Of a stretch of DNA of 64,000 nt, positions 13,201 to 25,600 are shown in pieces. This DNA comes from Neelides folsomi. Its lineage: Eukaryota; Arthropoda; Collembola; Neelipleona; Neelidae. Each line of letters opens with the position of its first letter. The stretch's first letter is position 1. The notes under the pieces are model-generated. The model was not told where the DNA came from, searched no databases, and worked only from the letters and a program-made list of their open reading frames with translations. The position numbers and the translations under genes were made by a program. The DNA is taken from NCBI GenBank assembly GCA_034687125.1, contig JAQGBZ010000147.1:62001-126000 (forward strand). Reading direction: 5' to 3'.

Positions 13201-14880
13201 TTTTTTCATTGATTTCCTTTTTGAGAAAGCAAAAAACCGTTATTTGTAAAATCAAAGGTTGGCCTTAAGCGTCACTCAGAAAGTGTAACCGCAGGATTCT
13301 ACCTTTCAATTCAAGATGCCTGGCCTCAACTTGCCGTGAGGCAACGAGGGACCGATCTTCAATCACTTCACCACCATTCTCATAACAAAAATTGGATTGG
13401 CTAAGTGGAGAGAGACAAAATGGTGAAGGAGAAAATGGAGATGGAGAGACACTGCTACTTCTGTAGGATGTCATGCTTTTTCACAAAATAATTCTTCCAA
13501 TTCAATTTTTTCTCACGCCTCAATTTGTGCAATTAAGGAAAATTAAAAGTTTTCCTTTAAAAAAACATGAGGAAAATGAGATCATTATTAGGATAAACCC
13601 TGATATACTTGTTGCAAAACAGAATTCACAAATTATAGCAAAAAATGAATTCTGGAAAATTTTTTCTTTGAGCTGGAGTAATGAGTGTGACTTCCTCTCG
13701 TTATACAAGTTGAAAATACGGTTCGCAGCACAATGAGAGAGGCGAGAGTAAAAGGGAGATAATAAGAGGACGCTCCTGATAAGATATGAGAATTTATTCT
13801 CTTTAACAAACACCCATATTATCCAACTTTAACTAAAAGGTATCCTTCGCTTGCGGTTTTCTAACACAAATACCTACAATTTTATATATAGCGAGTACAT
13901 TGGAATTTTCAAGTATTATTAAATAGTATGACTATGAACTAAAGATAATACGTAATCATATAGAAATTAAAACTATCTCCCCTAATTCCTAATATTTATC
14001 AATGCTCATTTTAAATAGTTACAATTCTACATAGGTAGTGTACATGGCATTACTCATTGTCAGCTTAAAGTTGACATTCATACTTTAAAAGGCATTTGTC
14101 AGCATTAAATACCAACTCGTTTTAATTGCCCATTTAATATAAAAAAGCTTGCCTATAAAAAGATTTCTTTTTGTCCAAGAGGAGATGAGAATTGGTAAAT
14201 ATGCAAGATTATATAACTTATTGTTCGTACTCCTCTCATTATCATAAATACCATATATCTTCCTCTGGTCCAATTACAATATTTGTCAGAAAATACCAAC
14301 ATATTTGTAATATATTATTAAAATGATCATGAAAAAATAATACTATTGGATTCGGCAAGATAAATCCAATATAAATGCACAGGAGTTAAAATGATAAAGT
14401 ATCTGTATTTTAAGCTGGAGAAGATAATTGATAAAGACATAATTTGTGTGGACCAATATGTAAATGAAATCTTTTGAAATATTAATCACGATATTATCAA
14501 GCAGGGATTGAATTTCGAAATAATACAATGAAATATAAAATAATATTGTACAACATCTATCTACTTTTAAGATCTGTACACAATTCATAATATTATCTAT
14601 ACACAATACGTATCTAAAATATATTTACTTTATTTAGTAAAGAATAAATAAAAGTATTTCATACAATTATCTGTGGCAATACAGTAGTTTTAAACCAGGT
14701 GTAAAAACATTGTATACGAGTATTTAGAAAAAGGTCATATAAATTACCTGCAAGAGCTTTGATTCGAGATCGTTCGAAGAGTCTTGATGAGGAATTTCCT
14801 CCATCGTACTCTAAGTCTTCTATGATATCTTGCTGGAGTTGGGGATCCCAGCGGACGTTCACACTGATGTCGGTTGTCAT
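1295..14880 (-). CDS. beta-Spec: beta-spectrin (spectrin beta chain), complete
   Basis: Membrane-skeleton protein that pairs with alpha-spectrin, crosslinks F-actin and binds ankyrin and phosphoinositides under the plasma membrane. Twenty-seven constitutive coding exons can be followed without a frame break and give about 2295 residues, very close to insect beta-spectrin. Domains in order are two calponin-homology domains (about residues 50-280), 17 spectrin repeats (about 300-2080), a charged linker and a PH domain ending in a basic tail with the AQTLP and FFTLKKK motifs. The start [13 protein letters not shown] matches the insect start in style. A splice acceptor lies 21 nt upstream of this ATG, so transcription must begin farther upstream or the leader is trans-spliced. 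An alternative first exon and three optional exons are listed separately. Identity rests on near line-by-line similarity to known beta-spectrins. Confidence 0.97.
2501..2653 (-). other. beta-Spec: optional beta-spectrin exon C (phase 1-1), polybasic
   Basis: A 153-nt open segment with acceptor GGAACCCAG and donor AAAG|GTATTT. It encodes 51 residues: a basic half ([20 protein letters not shown]) and an acidic, Ser-rich half ending [12 protein letters not shown]. It shares the RSKSP motif with exon B, which suggests exon duplication. Phase 1-1 makes it a cassette. A basic-aromatic patch next to a PH domain could add membrane affinity; that is inference. Confidence 0.6.
3331..3477 (-). other. 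beta-Spec: optional beta-spectrin exon B (phase 1-1), Ser/Arg-rich
   Basis: A 147-nt open segment between an ATTTTAG acceptor and a perfect GTGAGT donor. It encodes 49 residues including [11 protein letters not shown] and a Ser/Arg/Pro-rich run [17 protein letters not shown]. Both ends are phase 1, matching the flanking exons. The composition suggests a flexible, phosphorylatable linker before the PH domain. Confidence 0.6.
4068..4139 (-). other. beta-Spec: optional beta-spectrin exon A (phase 1-1)
   Basis: A 72-nt open segment with a TTTAG acceptor and a CCAG|GTAAAT donor. Read in the phase delivered by the linker exon it gives [20 protein letters not shown] followed by KKPG. Because it starts and ends in phase 1 it can be included or skipped without a frame change. 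The SQTLP stretch echoes the AQTLP motif of the C-terminal tail. Inclusion in mRNA is inferred, not seen. Confidence 0.6.
5076..12049 (-). other. beta-Spec: beta-spectrin exons for the spectrin repeats
   Basis: Exons in transcript order: 11709-12049, 11233-11620, 10687-11139, 10413-10613, 9957-10316, 9479-9859, 9193-9357, 8844-9083, 8542-8754, 8325-8457, 8138-8256, 7790-8059, 7550-7702, 7302-7465, 6070-7213, 5696-5940, 5500-5638, 5352-5436 and 5076-5272. They encode the triple-helical repeats, recognisable by the recurring pattern of W near the start of helix A and motifs such as [29 protein letters not shown] and [19 protein letters not shown]. The exon 6070-7213 is by far the longest (1144 nt) and covers several repeats unbroken. 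The beta tetramerisation repeat lies in the last exons. The donor after 10687 is GTGGAG and after 8844 GTGCGT, both weaker than consensus. Confidence 0.94.
12160..14880 (-). other. beta-Spec: beta-spectrin exons for the actin-binding domain
   Basis: Coding exons in transcript order: 14748-14880 (start codon at 14880, ends phase 1), 12940-13091, 12678-12851 and 12160-12561. They encode the N-terminus and the tandem calponin-homology domains. Visible conserved stretches are [70 protein letters not shown] and [20 protein letters not shown]. Each junction has GT/AG ends and the four exon lengths keep the frame. Confidence 0.95.
13303..13474 (-). other. beta-Spec: alternative first coding exon of beta-spectrin
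   Basis: An ATG at 13474 opens a 57-codon segment ending in a GAAAG|GTAGAA donor in phase 1, exactly the phase needed to join the first CH-domain exon (12940-13091). It encodes [19 protein letters not shown], an acidic middle and ...VEARHLELK before the junction. Its style resembles the short N-terminal isoform of vertebrate SPTBN1, which also begins with a Ser/Pro-rich segment and enters the same CH boundary. It probably marks an internal promoter inside the first coding intron. Confidence 0.7.
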
Positions 14881-14901
14881 CTTTATAGATTTGACTCACT
14901 C
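14881..14901 (-). other. 5' UTR stub with splice acceptor upstream of the beta-spectrin ATG
   Basis: A pyrimidine tract followed by TTTGCAG ends 21 nt before the MTTD start codon. The leader therefore comes from a distant non-coding exon, or from a trans-spliced leader. No donor could be assigned. Confidence 0.6.
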
Positions 14902-17900
14902 CTGCAAAAAAAGAAAGAAATTGTTTGAATGGGTCCTGTACAATTTTAGAAACTATCTTATATAGGAATGCTTGTTTAATTTTTTTAGCTTTAGGAATAC
15001 ACTCAAAATTTTATAAAATGTTATTGTAAGTAATAATTATACATTATGCATACAATGTACTCTACATACAAATATTCGTATTCAATATTCAATCATTAAG
15101 AATTTGAACACAAAATGGTGAATAGTAGATTGGTTTAGAAAGTTTATAACTCAATGCGCTAATACGGATACTATATTAGGTATGTGCATTTTGATACCAT
15201 CAAATAATTGAAAATGAGGTAAATGTGAATATTATAATTATTTTTCCAAATTATTCCACAAAGAATAGTTGTGTTTGGCCTTTTTTAAAATGAATTTTTA
15301 TGCACAAGTAACATACCACAGTAGGAGTCTAGTAATAATCGAATAGCACGAAACGAAATTCATTAAACGACTTAACTAATACACAAAGCATTTAAGCTCA
15401 TTGGCTTCTCTGACGCTTTTTCTGTCAATAGATTCTGCTCATCTCATCATTTGAATACACAGTTAATGATACATTCTTTGCTTCCTGTCATGTTGAAAAT
15501 TGCTAATTTTCAAAGTGATACAATACGAGTCAACGAAATTATGTACACCATAAACTTCTAAATAGATCAAAGGAAATTAAACATTTATGCAAACATGTAT
15601 GTTTTCGTAAAAACTTATTAATCAAGCAGTATTTCTTCTACATACATCATGTACGTACCATCCTCGCTAAAATATTTCTTTTCACCAACAGTTAATATTA
15701 CTCAGTGCAAAATAATATAGAAAGATTTCAACATAATATTGTAAGAAAAATTCGTGATATACTCAAGGTGAAAAGGCATGAAGTATGACCGAGTTATACG
15801 GAAGCGCAAAAAAACTCAATTTTGCGAAGACATTTGGAAAAATACCAAAGATATTTTTACAATCTAGGCTACAACTGGCGATTTATTCCACTCTTTGAGA
15901 TGAATTTTTAACAGGTATTAATGAGGAGTGTATTGTCCCGCAAAAGAATACTGAGCTCATATAAAAAACAAAGAAAGCGAAGGAGTTGATCTCTTCTATA
16001 TCTCATCGTACAGGTCTAAAAGAATGATTTTGGTCCTATTTAGAATATAAACGAATGCCAAATGTCGGCTATAATCAAGATTCTCTGAATTCTCTCAATG
16101 TTTAAGAGCCGAGTCTTTTAATTCAAGAGAGCTAGTTTGGTAAACTGCAAAATCCACTAGGAATGAACATATCCCCATGTATTTAAATAATAGTTACTTT
16201 ATATAAAGCCCATCTTTATATATAATTTTGATACTTTATTTCTTCACTACTGACTCATCCCGAGGATGAATTTATATTCTCATAGAATTAAATAGGGAGT
16301 CTGCAATGAAGGACCATCAGCATCATTACTTTTCATCATCATCACATCATCATCGTAAAAAAACCCTTCACGAAGGTCAACGCCGTAATTTTGCTCAGAG
16401 ACTCTGACTCAATAATAGTGCGGTTTTAAGTGAGGAAGCACCAATACCAATAGGCTTCTTCAGACTAACTCCACTGCGTGCAGAGGGTGTAGTTCAATGG
16501 AAAGTGAATACACACGAATACACCTACATAAACACACACATAAAGAGAGATAGAGAGGTACACAACACACGTCTCTCAACTCCATGATAAATATGTATGG
16601 ATCAGTCAGCAGACAGAATGTGTGAATAAAAGTTCATTTTTAGAGGAAGCTCATCAGACTCATGAGGATGAAGCAAGTGAGCACTGGATCGGCAATGAGC
16701 ACCCCTCCCTCATTTCCCTCCTCTCTTCCATTCTATAAACTTCGAAACCGGGGTCTGACAGAACGAAACAGAAAGGCTTAATGGGGACAACCTAATCGTT
16801 TCTCTTCACAGCCCAACCCACGGTTTTATTCAAACTTCTCATCGCTCTTTTACTCTGGTTCTAAATTATGAGTTTTATAAATTAAAAGAGTTATTCCATG
16901 TATCAATATATAAGAGCTAATTCTAATACCACCCATTAAATAAATTAAATATACTCTATCTGATGATGTTACAAAATTATTACGCAATTTTATGATTTTT
17001 AAAGGTTTAATGGCAAGAATATAAAAACCAGTAAATCTAAAGAAAAAATTTAAAAATTCTAAAGTCAAAAAAGATGTAGCTAGATTAGATTGATAAACTC
17101 CGTTTATCGAAAGTAACAAATTGATATATTTTGCATTTAAATTCGCAAGAGCATCCAAACAATTTGACAAGACAATAGAAAACTAATACGCTAACTTACG
17201 ATAATGACCTCATATTCCTATTCTTCTCATACCATTCAACCGTAGGAATTGCTTAGAGAAGTTCGTTTTGATTAATACAAATTAGCTTCAATGGAATATG
17301 TACTTTTCGCTAATAACAAGAAACACAATCTTGAGTTATGTACTGAAAGCACTCAAAAGTCTTGGTATGCAAATAGGTGAAGAAGGTAATCAAATTAACA
17401 TAAATTTCAGAGAGGTTTCAATGCATCACCTAAAGCCTTATAGCCTTCGCTATGCAAGTAAAATATAAGAGAGGATGAAATCCATCCAGCTTTCTATTTG
17501 CTTTACCTTGCAAATGCAAATGGTAAAAAGGTTTATACACACACGTGCTTCCCACACCCGAAAATGAAAATTCCATTTCCTTTCGAGTTTTAGAAAATGT
17601 GCCGAGGTGGAAGAGAGCTTTGGGTTAGGTAATTTCCTAAACTTTAAGACTCCAACCTATCACCCCCGCACGAAGGTAACTTCCATTCAAAAAGGATAAG
17701 AATTCATCCTCAGGAAAATGTCAAGTCCACCATTACAAGGAACCAATCCCCATTTTCTTCCCTTAGCTCCATAAAATTAATGAATGGGAGGTCTGACAAT
17801 GGGAAGAATCGACTAAATGCCTCCTTATATCCTTTTACTGTAAATTCATATATTAGATATTTGTCAAAGTAGGAATTCCAATCCAAGAATGAGATTTGAA

Positions 17901-20900
17901 CAAACCCTATATTTATTCTCCTCTTATACACATTCTTCTTTCTAAAATATAACCATGTGTCATTGACTCGAGTCAAATATTCCTATTTTATCCTTAAGGA
18001 ATATATATATATATATTAAAAGAGTTAAATTGATGAGTATGACTGTTCATCATATTTTATAGTCCATAGCCTTCATTTTAAATTAAAATACATGTGTGAT
18101 GTTCCCATATTCCGAAGAGCTTTCAGGATTGCACAAGGCCTATCCCTCCATTTAACTCTAATAACTTAAATTACATTCATCGTAAAACATGAATGTAAAA
18201 GGTAGGTGAATAGATAGCAATTTTTGAATTAAATTCTCTCTTATTGACCACTTCGAAAAGTGGGATATTTAATGGATAAATGGGTCTTATGAATAAACGA
18301 TCTTTTGACAGGCAGTGCATTAGGAAATGGATTGGAGAAAATAATCTATATACAACAAGGAAATCCGAAGAACCTCGCTGATCCGAATTTCTAAAAGATT
18401 GAATAGAGTCATAAAAATGTAAGTAAGTAGGCATGTGAGTCAGGACTTCAGTCCTACATATGTATGACTATATCCCTCAGTACAATGAATCACGGAATGA
18501 GCCGGATCGATTCTCCAAGAGGGAGTTGTACCGACTGGGTGGGAAGCCTGCCTCAAGATTAGAATGAATGGAAGGGCGAGAATTGGAAATGATGGCCATT
18601 TATATTCTCTTCTAATCCCAATGTACACATAAATGAGAGGATATGGATATGTGGTCTTCTCCACCTCCTCCACTTCTTCATGAATGGGTGATGAGGAGAG
18701 ACCTAGGGCTAGGGCTCGATGGGGAGGGCGGCTCTTCTCCCATCCTCCCTACAACGAATCCAACAGTCGGTCGGGGAGACCGGGGCGACCGGCCGAAAGA
18801 AACCAGATGAACCAACTTCACCAATGGGTTCGGTTAGGGGACCGGGTGCGGCAGCCACGCTCATCACACTCCATGCATATGACTCAAATGAAACTCTGCT
18901 TTTGGAATAGGATCTTTAAGGGAGAGGAGCAGGCGAGAGTGATTCACAATATTATGTCCCTTAAACCGCCAGCTCCTCCGATTCTCTTAACTCTCTCACT
19001 CTCTCAAGAAGGGAGTGGGCAAGAAAACCAAAATAGCCTAAAACTCCTCTCCTTCCTCAAATGAGCCCAACATTGATTGGGAGATGGGAGAGAATATAAT
19101 GGGAAACTATGAAAGAATTGTCTATTTACTACATCACCAAGACAGACAGATACCAGACACGTCAACTTTCAAGATCTGTCAGTGAAAATTTATTTACTGA
19201 CTTATATGGTAAATGAAACCGTAGTTTTGATCTTTAGGGTCTGATGGTCTAGAATCCTTATGAAGAAATGAGCAATGTCAAATCAGCAAATAAATACATA
19301 CTGCCAGCCATAAAGCCTCAGCCCACTCCCTATTTTACTTTATTTAACTCTTAGGATTTAATTGAGCGTGAAAGTTTCTGTACGCATACCTAGTCTAAAC
19401 AAGATAATAAATTGACCTTAATAATAATAATCCATAATACAAGTTAAACTAAAAGGCTGAGAATAAGATTGACTATTAAGAAGAAAACAATTGGTGAAAT
19501 ATTTGTAATTAAAATCCAACAAAAAAGCTGAAATGAATTACAGATACTTGTGTCCTCTGATATTATAAAAGTTCTTGACCAGTTTAGCCAGGCGCCAGAC
19601 AAGTAAAACTTCTATAATTTAAGAATTATAAATGCTTGACAGATCAAGTCTTGAATTATTTTAATGTTCTTAAAGTCATGAAAAACACTCATTACTTTTC
19701 ATTAAGTGTTATAGTTGGGCAATTAAAAAATACAAGATCATCACTTGTTTGCTGGTTAGAACATTAAAACCTACTTGTGCAAAGATCGAATTGACTAGAA
19801 ATGAAAGAGTACTATTCATTTATGTAAAATATTTTCACTACTTTTTGTTTGAAAGTTGAAAATAAAATTAAGATTATTTTACAATGAGTATTTATTCCAA
19901 CTTTTCTGCTTATAATGAAATATCTGTACTTGAGTCTTTTAATGATTTATTTTATGTTATAAATAATCTTATATCCACATTCAGTATAATCGAATATGAC
20001 ATTGCATAAGCTTTTAGTGTCAATATTTTGAAAATCAAGATAATTGCATATTTTAAATATAACTTTTACAAAGATTATAAAGCTGAACTTGACAGAAATT
20101 CCATACATAAAATGCAAGATTTCACCTCGGTTATGTTCAATTGAACCTTGAAGCAAGTAAGATCAATTGAAAATAAAAATCATACAAGTTTGCTTTATTC
20201 ATTAAAAGATTGTGAAGAATAAACTCAACTAAATACCTAACTATAATATTTATTTATAAGAGAGTCTTCGTATGTATTTTCCTATTAATGAAAAAGACAA
20301 ATATTGATATTGAAAGATAATGCGTGTGGCACTCACATGGTTAGAAATAAAGCTTTCAATATATTCTACATTTGCATATATGCATGATAACAAGATGAAT
20401 GTTCATGTCCTAGTTATTCTAGTTTCAATCAAGTATACTCTCTTCCATTTATGGTTTTAATCTAGCTTATCTTTTTATTAAACCGGCCGGTCGTTAAAAG
20501 CCAAATGTCAGAGTTGAAGAGGAGTCATGCACTGATGAAAGAGAAAAACTTGAATGAAGGAAGTAAGTAGAATTGAAATGCCACTTTACTATTCCACTCA
20601 AGTCACTCTCAACTTAAAACTTAATTTTACTTAATTTTTTAGTAGTTTAACAATTTCAATTCGCATACTGCAATTTTATTGTAATATCAAATCCTTGGCT
20701 CTTGACAGTACTTAGAAATAATATGGGAAATTGAACCATTGAATGCACACAAACATTACATACATCATGGTTTGATTCTATCAGAAAATCATAATTCATG
20801 TATTATTGGATTTTCGCTATAACTAAATGCATTTCATTTATGCATTCGACAATGAAGTTATTTATGTAACTTTTACAATCAATTCAAGAGCAATCCAAAA

Positions 20901-21490
20901 ATACAAAGTCTATTAAAACATTTCTGCAGCTTTATTTGCCAAAGACTGGAGGAGCCAAAATATTCAACTACAATTTTTAGCAATGGATTATTACTTTTAA
21001 GTGTATCAAACAGATTTTAGATTATCGCGAATGAAATTAAAATTATCTCATTTTAATTTTGATGAAAATGTTTAAAAGATAGCAGAGACCTACAAATTAG
21101 TAAATAACAAACATGTGACATCATTCTTATTCCGAGAATAATAAATATTGAATAAATTCTTTAAGCCACATATAACACTTAACACGTCTACAAAAATCAA
21201 ACATAGTGAAAGAATATTTAAGAGAATTATTATAATATTACAATAAGTTTAGATTCGAGTGAAAATTCAACAAACATTAATTTATTTGTGGTTATAAAAT
21301 AGGTGTAAAAATCCAATCTTACTTAAGAAAAGCTGTAATTGCTTGGAATAAGATAAAAAATAATGATATCATGATGATATATTATCACATGACGTAAGAT
21401 ATTGAATCATTCGTAAGACCTATTTGTAAAATGTAAATGGAAGGAAATTGATCCTCTTGTAATAATTTTTTAATTCGATGAAAATGCAGG
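14902..21490. other. large intergenic or 5' region of beta-spectrin, no gene seen
   Basis: About 6.6 kb of AT-rich DNA. It holds simple-sequence stretches (CATCAT-rich near 16320-16360; AT dinucleotides near 18001-18017) and one GC-rich patch near 18.7-18.9 kb listed separately. Open frames are short and show no recognisable protein. It probably contains upstream promoter and first non-coding exon sequence of beta-spectrin. Confidence 0.5.
18684..18960. promoter_or_regulatory. GC-rich patch, possible distal promoter or first exon of beta-spectrin
   Basis: The patch is clearly richer in G, C and CpG than the flanking DNA (for example around 18710-18860). Elsewhere in the window such patches sit near gene starts. 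A 126-codon plus-strand frame here is Arg/Ser/Pro-rich with no known motif and is probably composition-driven. Assignment to beta-spectrin is inference. Confidence 0.25.
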
Positions 21491-21777
21491 TTGAACGTTG
21501 AACTGAACAAACATCTAATATCTAATTCAGATCCATATTTAATGAGGGAAAGTATTTGTGCTGTACTTTCGAATGACTATGCTATGCGGTATGCGGCCTT
21601 TCACAGATTAAGACTCAAACTCGGCCATTTATCAACAAAAGATGTGTTAATAAAGTTAATCAAACAAAGTAAAAAGACAGGTTGTGGCGAGTGTCTTTTA
21701 TTTACCCTTTCTAATCAATAAATACTTTTTTCACAATAGGCCCATGATATCATATCCAGAAAAAGAGATCAATAGAT

Positions 21778-22186
21778 ATGGATGTTGCAGATGCAGGTAG
21801 ATCGACCGTGGTCTCAACAACCCAAGTTTACGGACAAGACATGGAAGACGGGAATGAAACTGAGTAAGTCGGTCGATTAGCAATTAATCCATTTACCCGT
21901 CTTTTAAGGAAATTAGGGAGTGGAAGCGGAGGAAGTCTAGACCGCTTACCTATTGATTTGACAGGCAAGGGAGGGTTCGTCGGCGACCGTTGTTTTCAAC
22001 TCGGATCTTCAAGAGGTCTGGCCGGGAGGTGAAGGAGGCTCTGAGGGCTCTCTGGGGATGTCAAGGGGCAGCGGGAGAAAGTTCGGAGTTCAGGTGATCA
22101 CAATTAGTGAGAGTTCGGAGGAGGAGAACGCCATTGTTATATGTATTCGGAAGGACCAAGCCCAACCAAGGCCGCAGCTCAACTGA
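21778..22186 (+). CDS. tentative two-exon orphan gene, about 100 aa
   Basis: The first exon 21778-21863 starts MDVADAGRSTVVSTTQVYGQ and ends at a strong GTAAGT donor in phase 2. With an acceptor at 21969/21970 (GGCAAG|G) the second exon, 21970-22186, continues as SSATVVFNSDLQEVWPGG, then a Gly/Ser-rich part, VQVITISESSEEENA and a stop. The DNA is GC-rich compared with its surroundings. An alternative acceptor five bases upstream gives a different, Arg-rich frame, and a GTGATC donor inside exon 2 could lead to further exons. I do not recognise the protein. It could also be the 5' part of a longer gene or a transcribed leader near the VPS39 promoter. Confidence 0.35.
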
Positions 22187-22619
22187 GCTCGATCTCCAAT
22201 GGGAGCGCCGCACCCCCAACTCCCCCAACCACGCCCTCCCCACACTATTCAAAAGCATGACTCATATAAGTCACATGACTTTCTCCCACGGCTTCTCAAA
22301 CTCAAGATATCTCAAATCTCATCTTCTCTTTATTGAAAGTAAAATCTTTCAATTTTGAACAAATCAATGTTTAATTTTAATACTAGTTTTAATCTAAAAC
22401 ACTAAAAAGTATAGTTAAATGATTAAGAATATTTAATACTGTAGTTTAATGTTGAACCCCTAAGATGACACAAACTCATTATTTTAATTTTGTATTCATA
22501 AACATTTAATAATATTTAAATCTTTTAAATTCAATTTTGTATTTTTTCAAGTTTGCCCTAATATTTAATATTTATTTTTTAAATATTGGTTAGTTAAATA
22601 TCATTGCGAATATTTTATA
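22187..22619. other. spacer upstream of VPS39
   Basis: The first 80 bases remain GC-rich; the rest is strongly AT-rich with no gene. It presumably holds the VPS39 promoter and 5' UTR. The VPS39 ATG is followed by a GGCGGCG run. Confidence 0.4.
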
Positions 22620-25600
22620 ATGGCGGCGTCGCCTAAAAGTACTTCTGCTTCGAGTAAAATTGAAGCATATAATCCAGTTCTGATATTTAGCGGATTGCCA
22701 TTACAAATTAGTTGCATTACAGGATATGGTAAGATAATAATTATCAGTATTTCAAATCTGATTTAGTAATTGAATAATTTTGGGATTTATTAATTGATAA
22801 TTTTTTACAATTTAGATGATAATCTACTTGTTGGAACAAAAGAAGGGCATCTTTTAATATACAAAATCACGATTAATTTTGGCTTACCTCCTGAAATAAA
22901 CTTTACCAATTCTAACAAGTACTTTTCAAGAAAACCTATTATTCAGCTCGATGTCATTCCTGAATATAAAATATTGATTAGCTTGACTGGTAATAGATTT
23001 TTCAATTAATGATTGGATTAAAAATGTTGTGGATTAAGAAATTAAAAGTTAGTTCATTTCATTGTTTTTAGATACTGGAATCACGATCCACGATCTTGGA
23101 GTTTTTTCATGTCAGGCTATTGGAACGATCGAAAAAACACGAGGAGCAAGCCTATTTGTTTTAGACATCGTTGTTAGTAAACAATTTATCTTATTTACCT
23201 AAATTCTTTAAATCAATTTATGAACGACATGAATTTTCACATTTTTCACACATGTTATTAATCTTTCTAAACTTTAAACAATTTAAATAATTTAGAGGCA
23301 AACATCTTTGACTGGAGACCTATCAATTACTGTGCGTATGTGTGTAGTTGTTGGAAGAAAACTTCAATTGTTTTATTGGAAGAAAAGAGAATTTTTGGAT
23401 TTGCGTGAGGGAGAAGAAGATTTTTGTGTTCCTGAGGTCCCACGCTCAATTGCTTGGAGCAAGGAAACACTTTGCATTGGATTCAAGAACGAATTCTGTT
23501 TACTTGCTGTAATATTACTTATAAATTGGTTTTGGCTAACATTTTTGTTTATGCTTAACTCAACTAGATTTATTGGATTAATTAACTTAATATTTAATAA
23601 ATTAAAGATAAATAAGAATGGAGCTATAACAGAGCTTTTTCCTACAACGAAACCTGAACCTGTGATAAAAATATCCGCTGAAAGTTTTGCGCTTGTTCAA
23701 GACAAAAAAACCGTTTTGATTGATTCTGAGCGTCCAACACCAAAAGATGTTGTAACTTGGTTAGAATCTCCTTACGCGTTAGGTAGTAATTTTATAATTT
23801 AATAATACATTGTATAGCTTAAAGAGTAAAATTAAATTATGTTCATGTCTTTTAGCATATGATGAGCCTTATTTAATCGCTCTTTACAACGGAAAGGGAG
23901 TTGAAATCCGAACTATAACATCAAATCTTCATATTGATTCAGTTCAACTTTTAAATGCCAAATATATTTTTTCGCCTAAACGTGGTTTTGTCTTTGTTGC
24001 TTCAACAAATAATATCTGGTGCCTTAAATCAACTCCAATTGAGACCCAAATTGAGTCGTTTCTGAATCAAAAACAATTTGAGATTGCTCTGAGCTTCACG
24101 GTAAGTTTACAAAGTTTATTTGAATCGGTTTGTATTTCTATAATCGGTATACATATTTTACAATAAGTTTTTTTATTTATTGAAATATGAAATTACTACA
24201 TATATGTTACATATTTTAGAATCATTGGGATGACGTTGGTGAAGAACGAAAAGTGAAAATACACAAAATCCAAACTCAATATGCATTTGATTTGTTCTGT
24301 AAGAAAAAATTCACAGAAGCCCTTGATATTTTCTCTCAATTAGGATCAGGTAACTTACAAATTCATTTTTATATAATTAATGAAGTTATGATTCAAATAT
24401 TTACTAGCTTAAACATGGATGGTAAAAAATTAAAATTGAACTTTTTTCTTATTAATCAATTAGATACATCACATGTTATTGGATTGTTTCCTAATTTGCT
24501 ACCAGCGGAAGTTAGTAAACAATTGCAATATCCAGGAGAAGTTCCAGTGTTGAATGGCCATGATCTTGAAAAGGGAATTATCTCCCTCATTTCTTATTTA
24601 ACTAATGTGAGATTTTTTGATATTTTTGTCAGTTTGACATACATGATGTTATTTGTGCATTTTTGATTTAACATTATTTTAAATATCAGGTTAGACACGG
24701 ACTTCGAAGGAATCAAAGTAATACCAATACAGCTGCAATAGCTGAAGGTTCAACAGTCATCATTTCGAAAATTCAACATTTGCAAATAATTGACACAACA
24801 TTACTCAAGTGTTATTTACAAGTAATTAAGCATTTTTATAAGAAATTTCCTAAAATATAAAAATAGGACAATAATATCAATATTGAATGTTTTATGTAGA
24901 CGAATGAACCACTAGTCTCTTCTCTCTTACGTTTGAAAGAAAACTGTTGTCATCTTGAGGAATCTGAGCGAGCTTTGCTGAAGGCCAAAAAACACAAAGA
25001 ATTGCTAATATTGTACCAAACAAAAAATCTTCATAGAAAAGCTCTAGAATTTCTTCAACAACAGAACAATATGAAAGAAAGTATTAACTACCTTCAACAT
25101 ATGGGAAAAGATGAAATGGACCTTATCTTAGAATTTTCCAAGACGACTCTTGCAACTCATCCAGATGATGGTTTGAAAATATTCATTGAAGATATGTTGG
25201 AAGTGGAATCTCTTCCTAGAGCAAGAATTTATGATTTCCTTTCTAAGAACTTTTTCAATTTGGTCATTCCGTATCTCAAGCATATTATTCATTCCTGGGG
25301 AGAGACGAATGCTCTTTTTCACAACGCACTCATTCGACATTACCGTGAGAGGATTCAAGTTGAAGATGGTAACTTAAGTGGTGAATTTAGGAATGAACTT
25401 CAAGATTTTCTCCGTTCTTCAAAGTGCTTTACTCCCGAAGTCGTTTTGGTCCACTTCCCATATGATGGTAACAATATAAGTAAACTTTGTTGTGGATTTA
25501 AAGATTTGGATTATTCGTTTATTGATTTAAATTTTTGAATCTTTCAATTTAGATATGTATGAAGAAAGAGCATTGATTCTTGAGAAAATCGGTCGGCATG

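Noticed and set aside
18684-19064. 126-codon plus-strand frame rich in Arg, Pro and Ser
   Set aside because: GC-rich composition alone can produce it; no known motif or splice partner.
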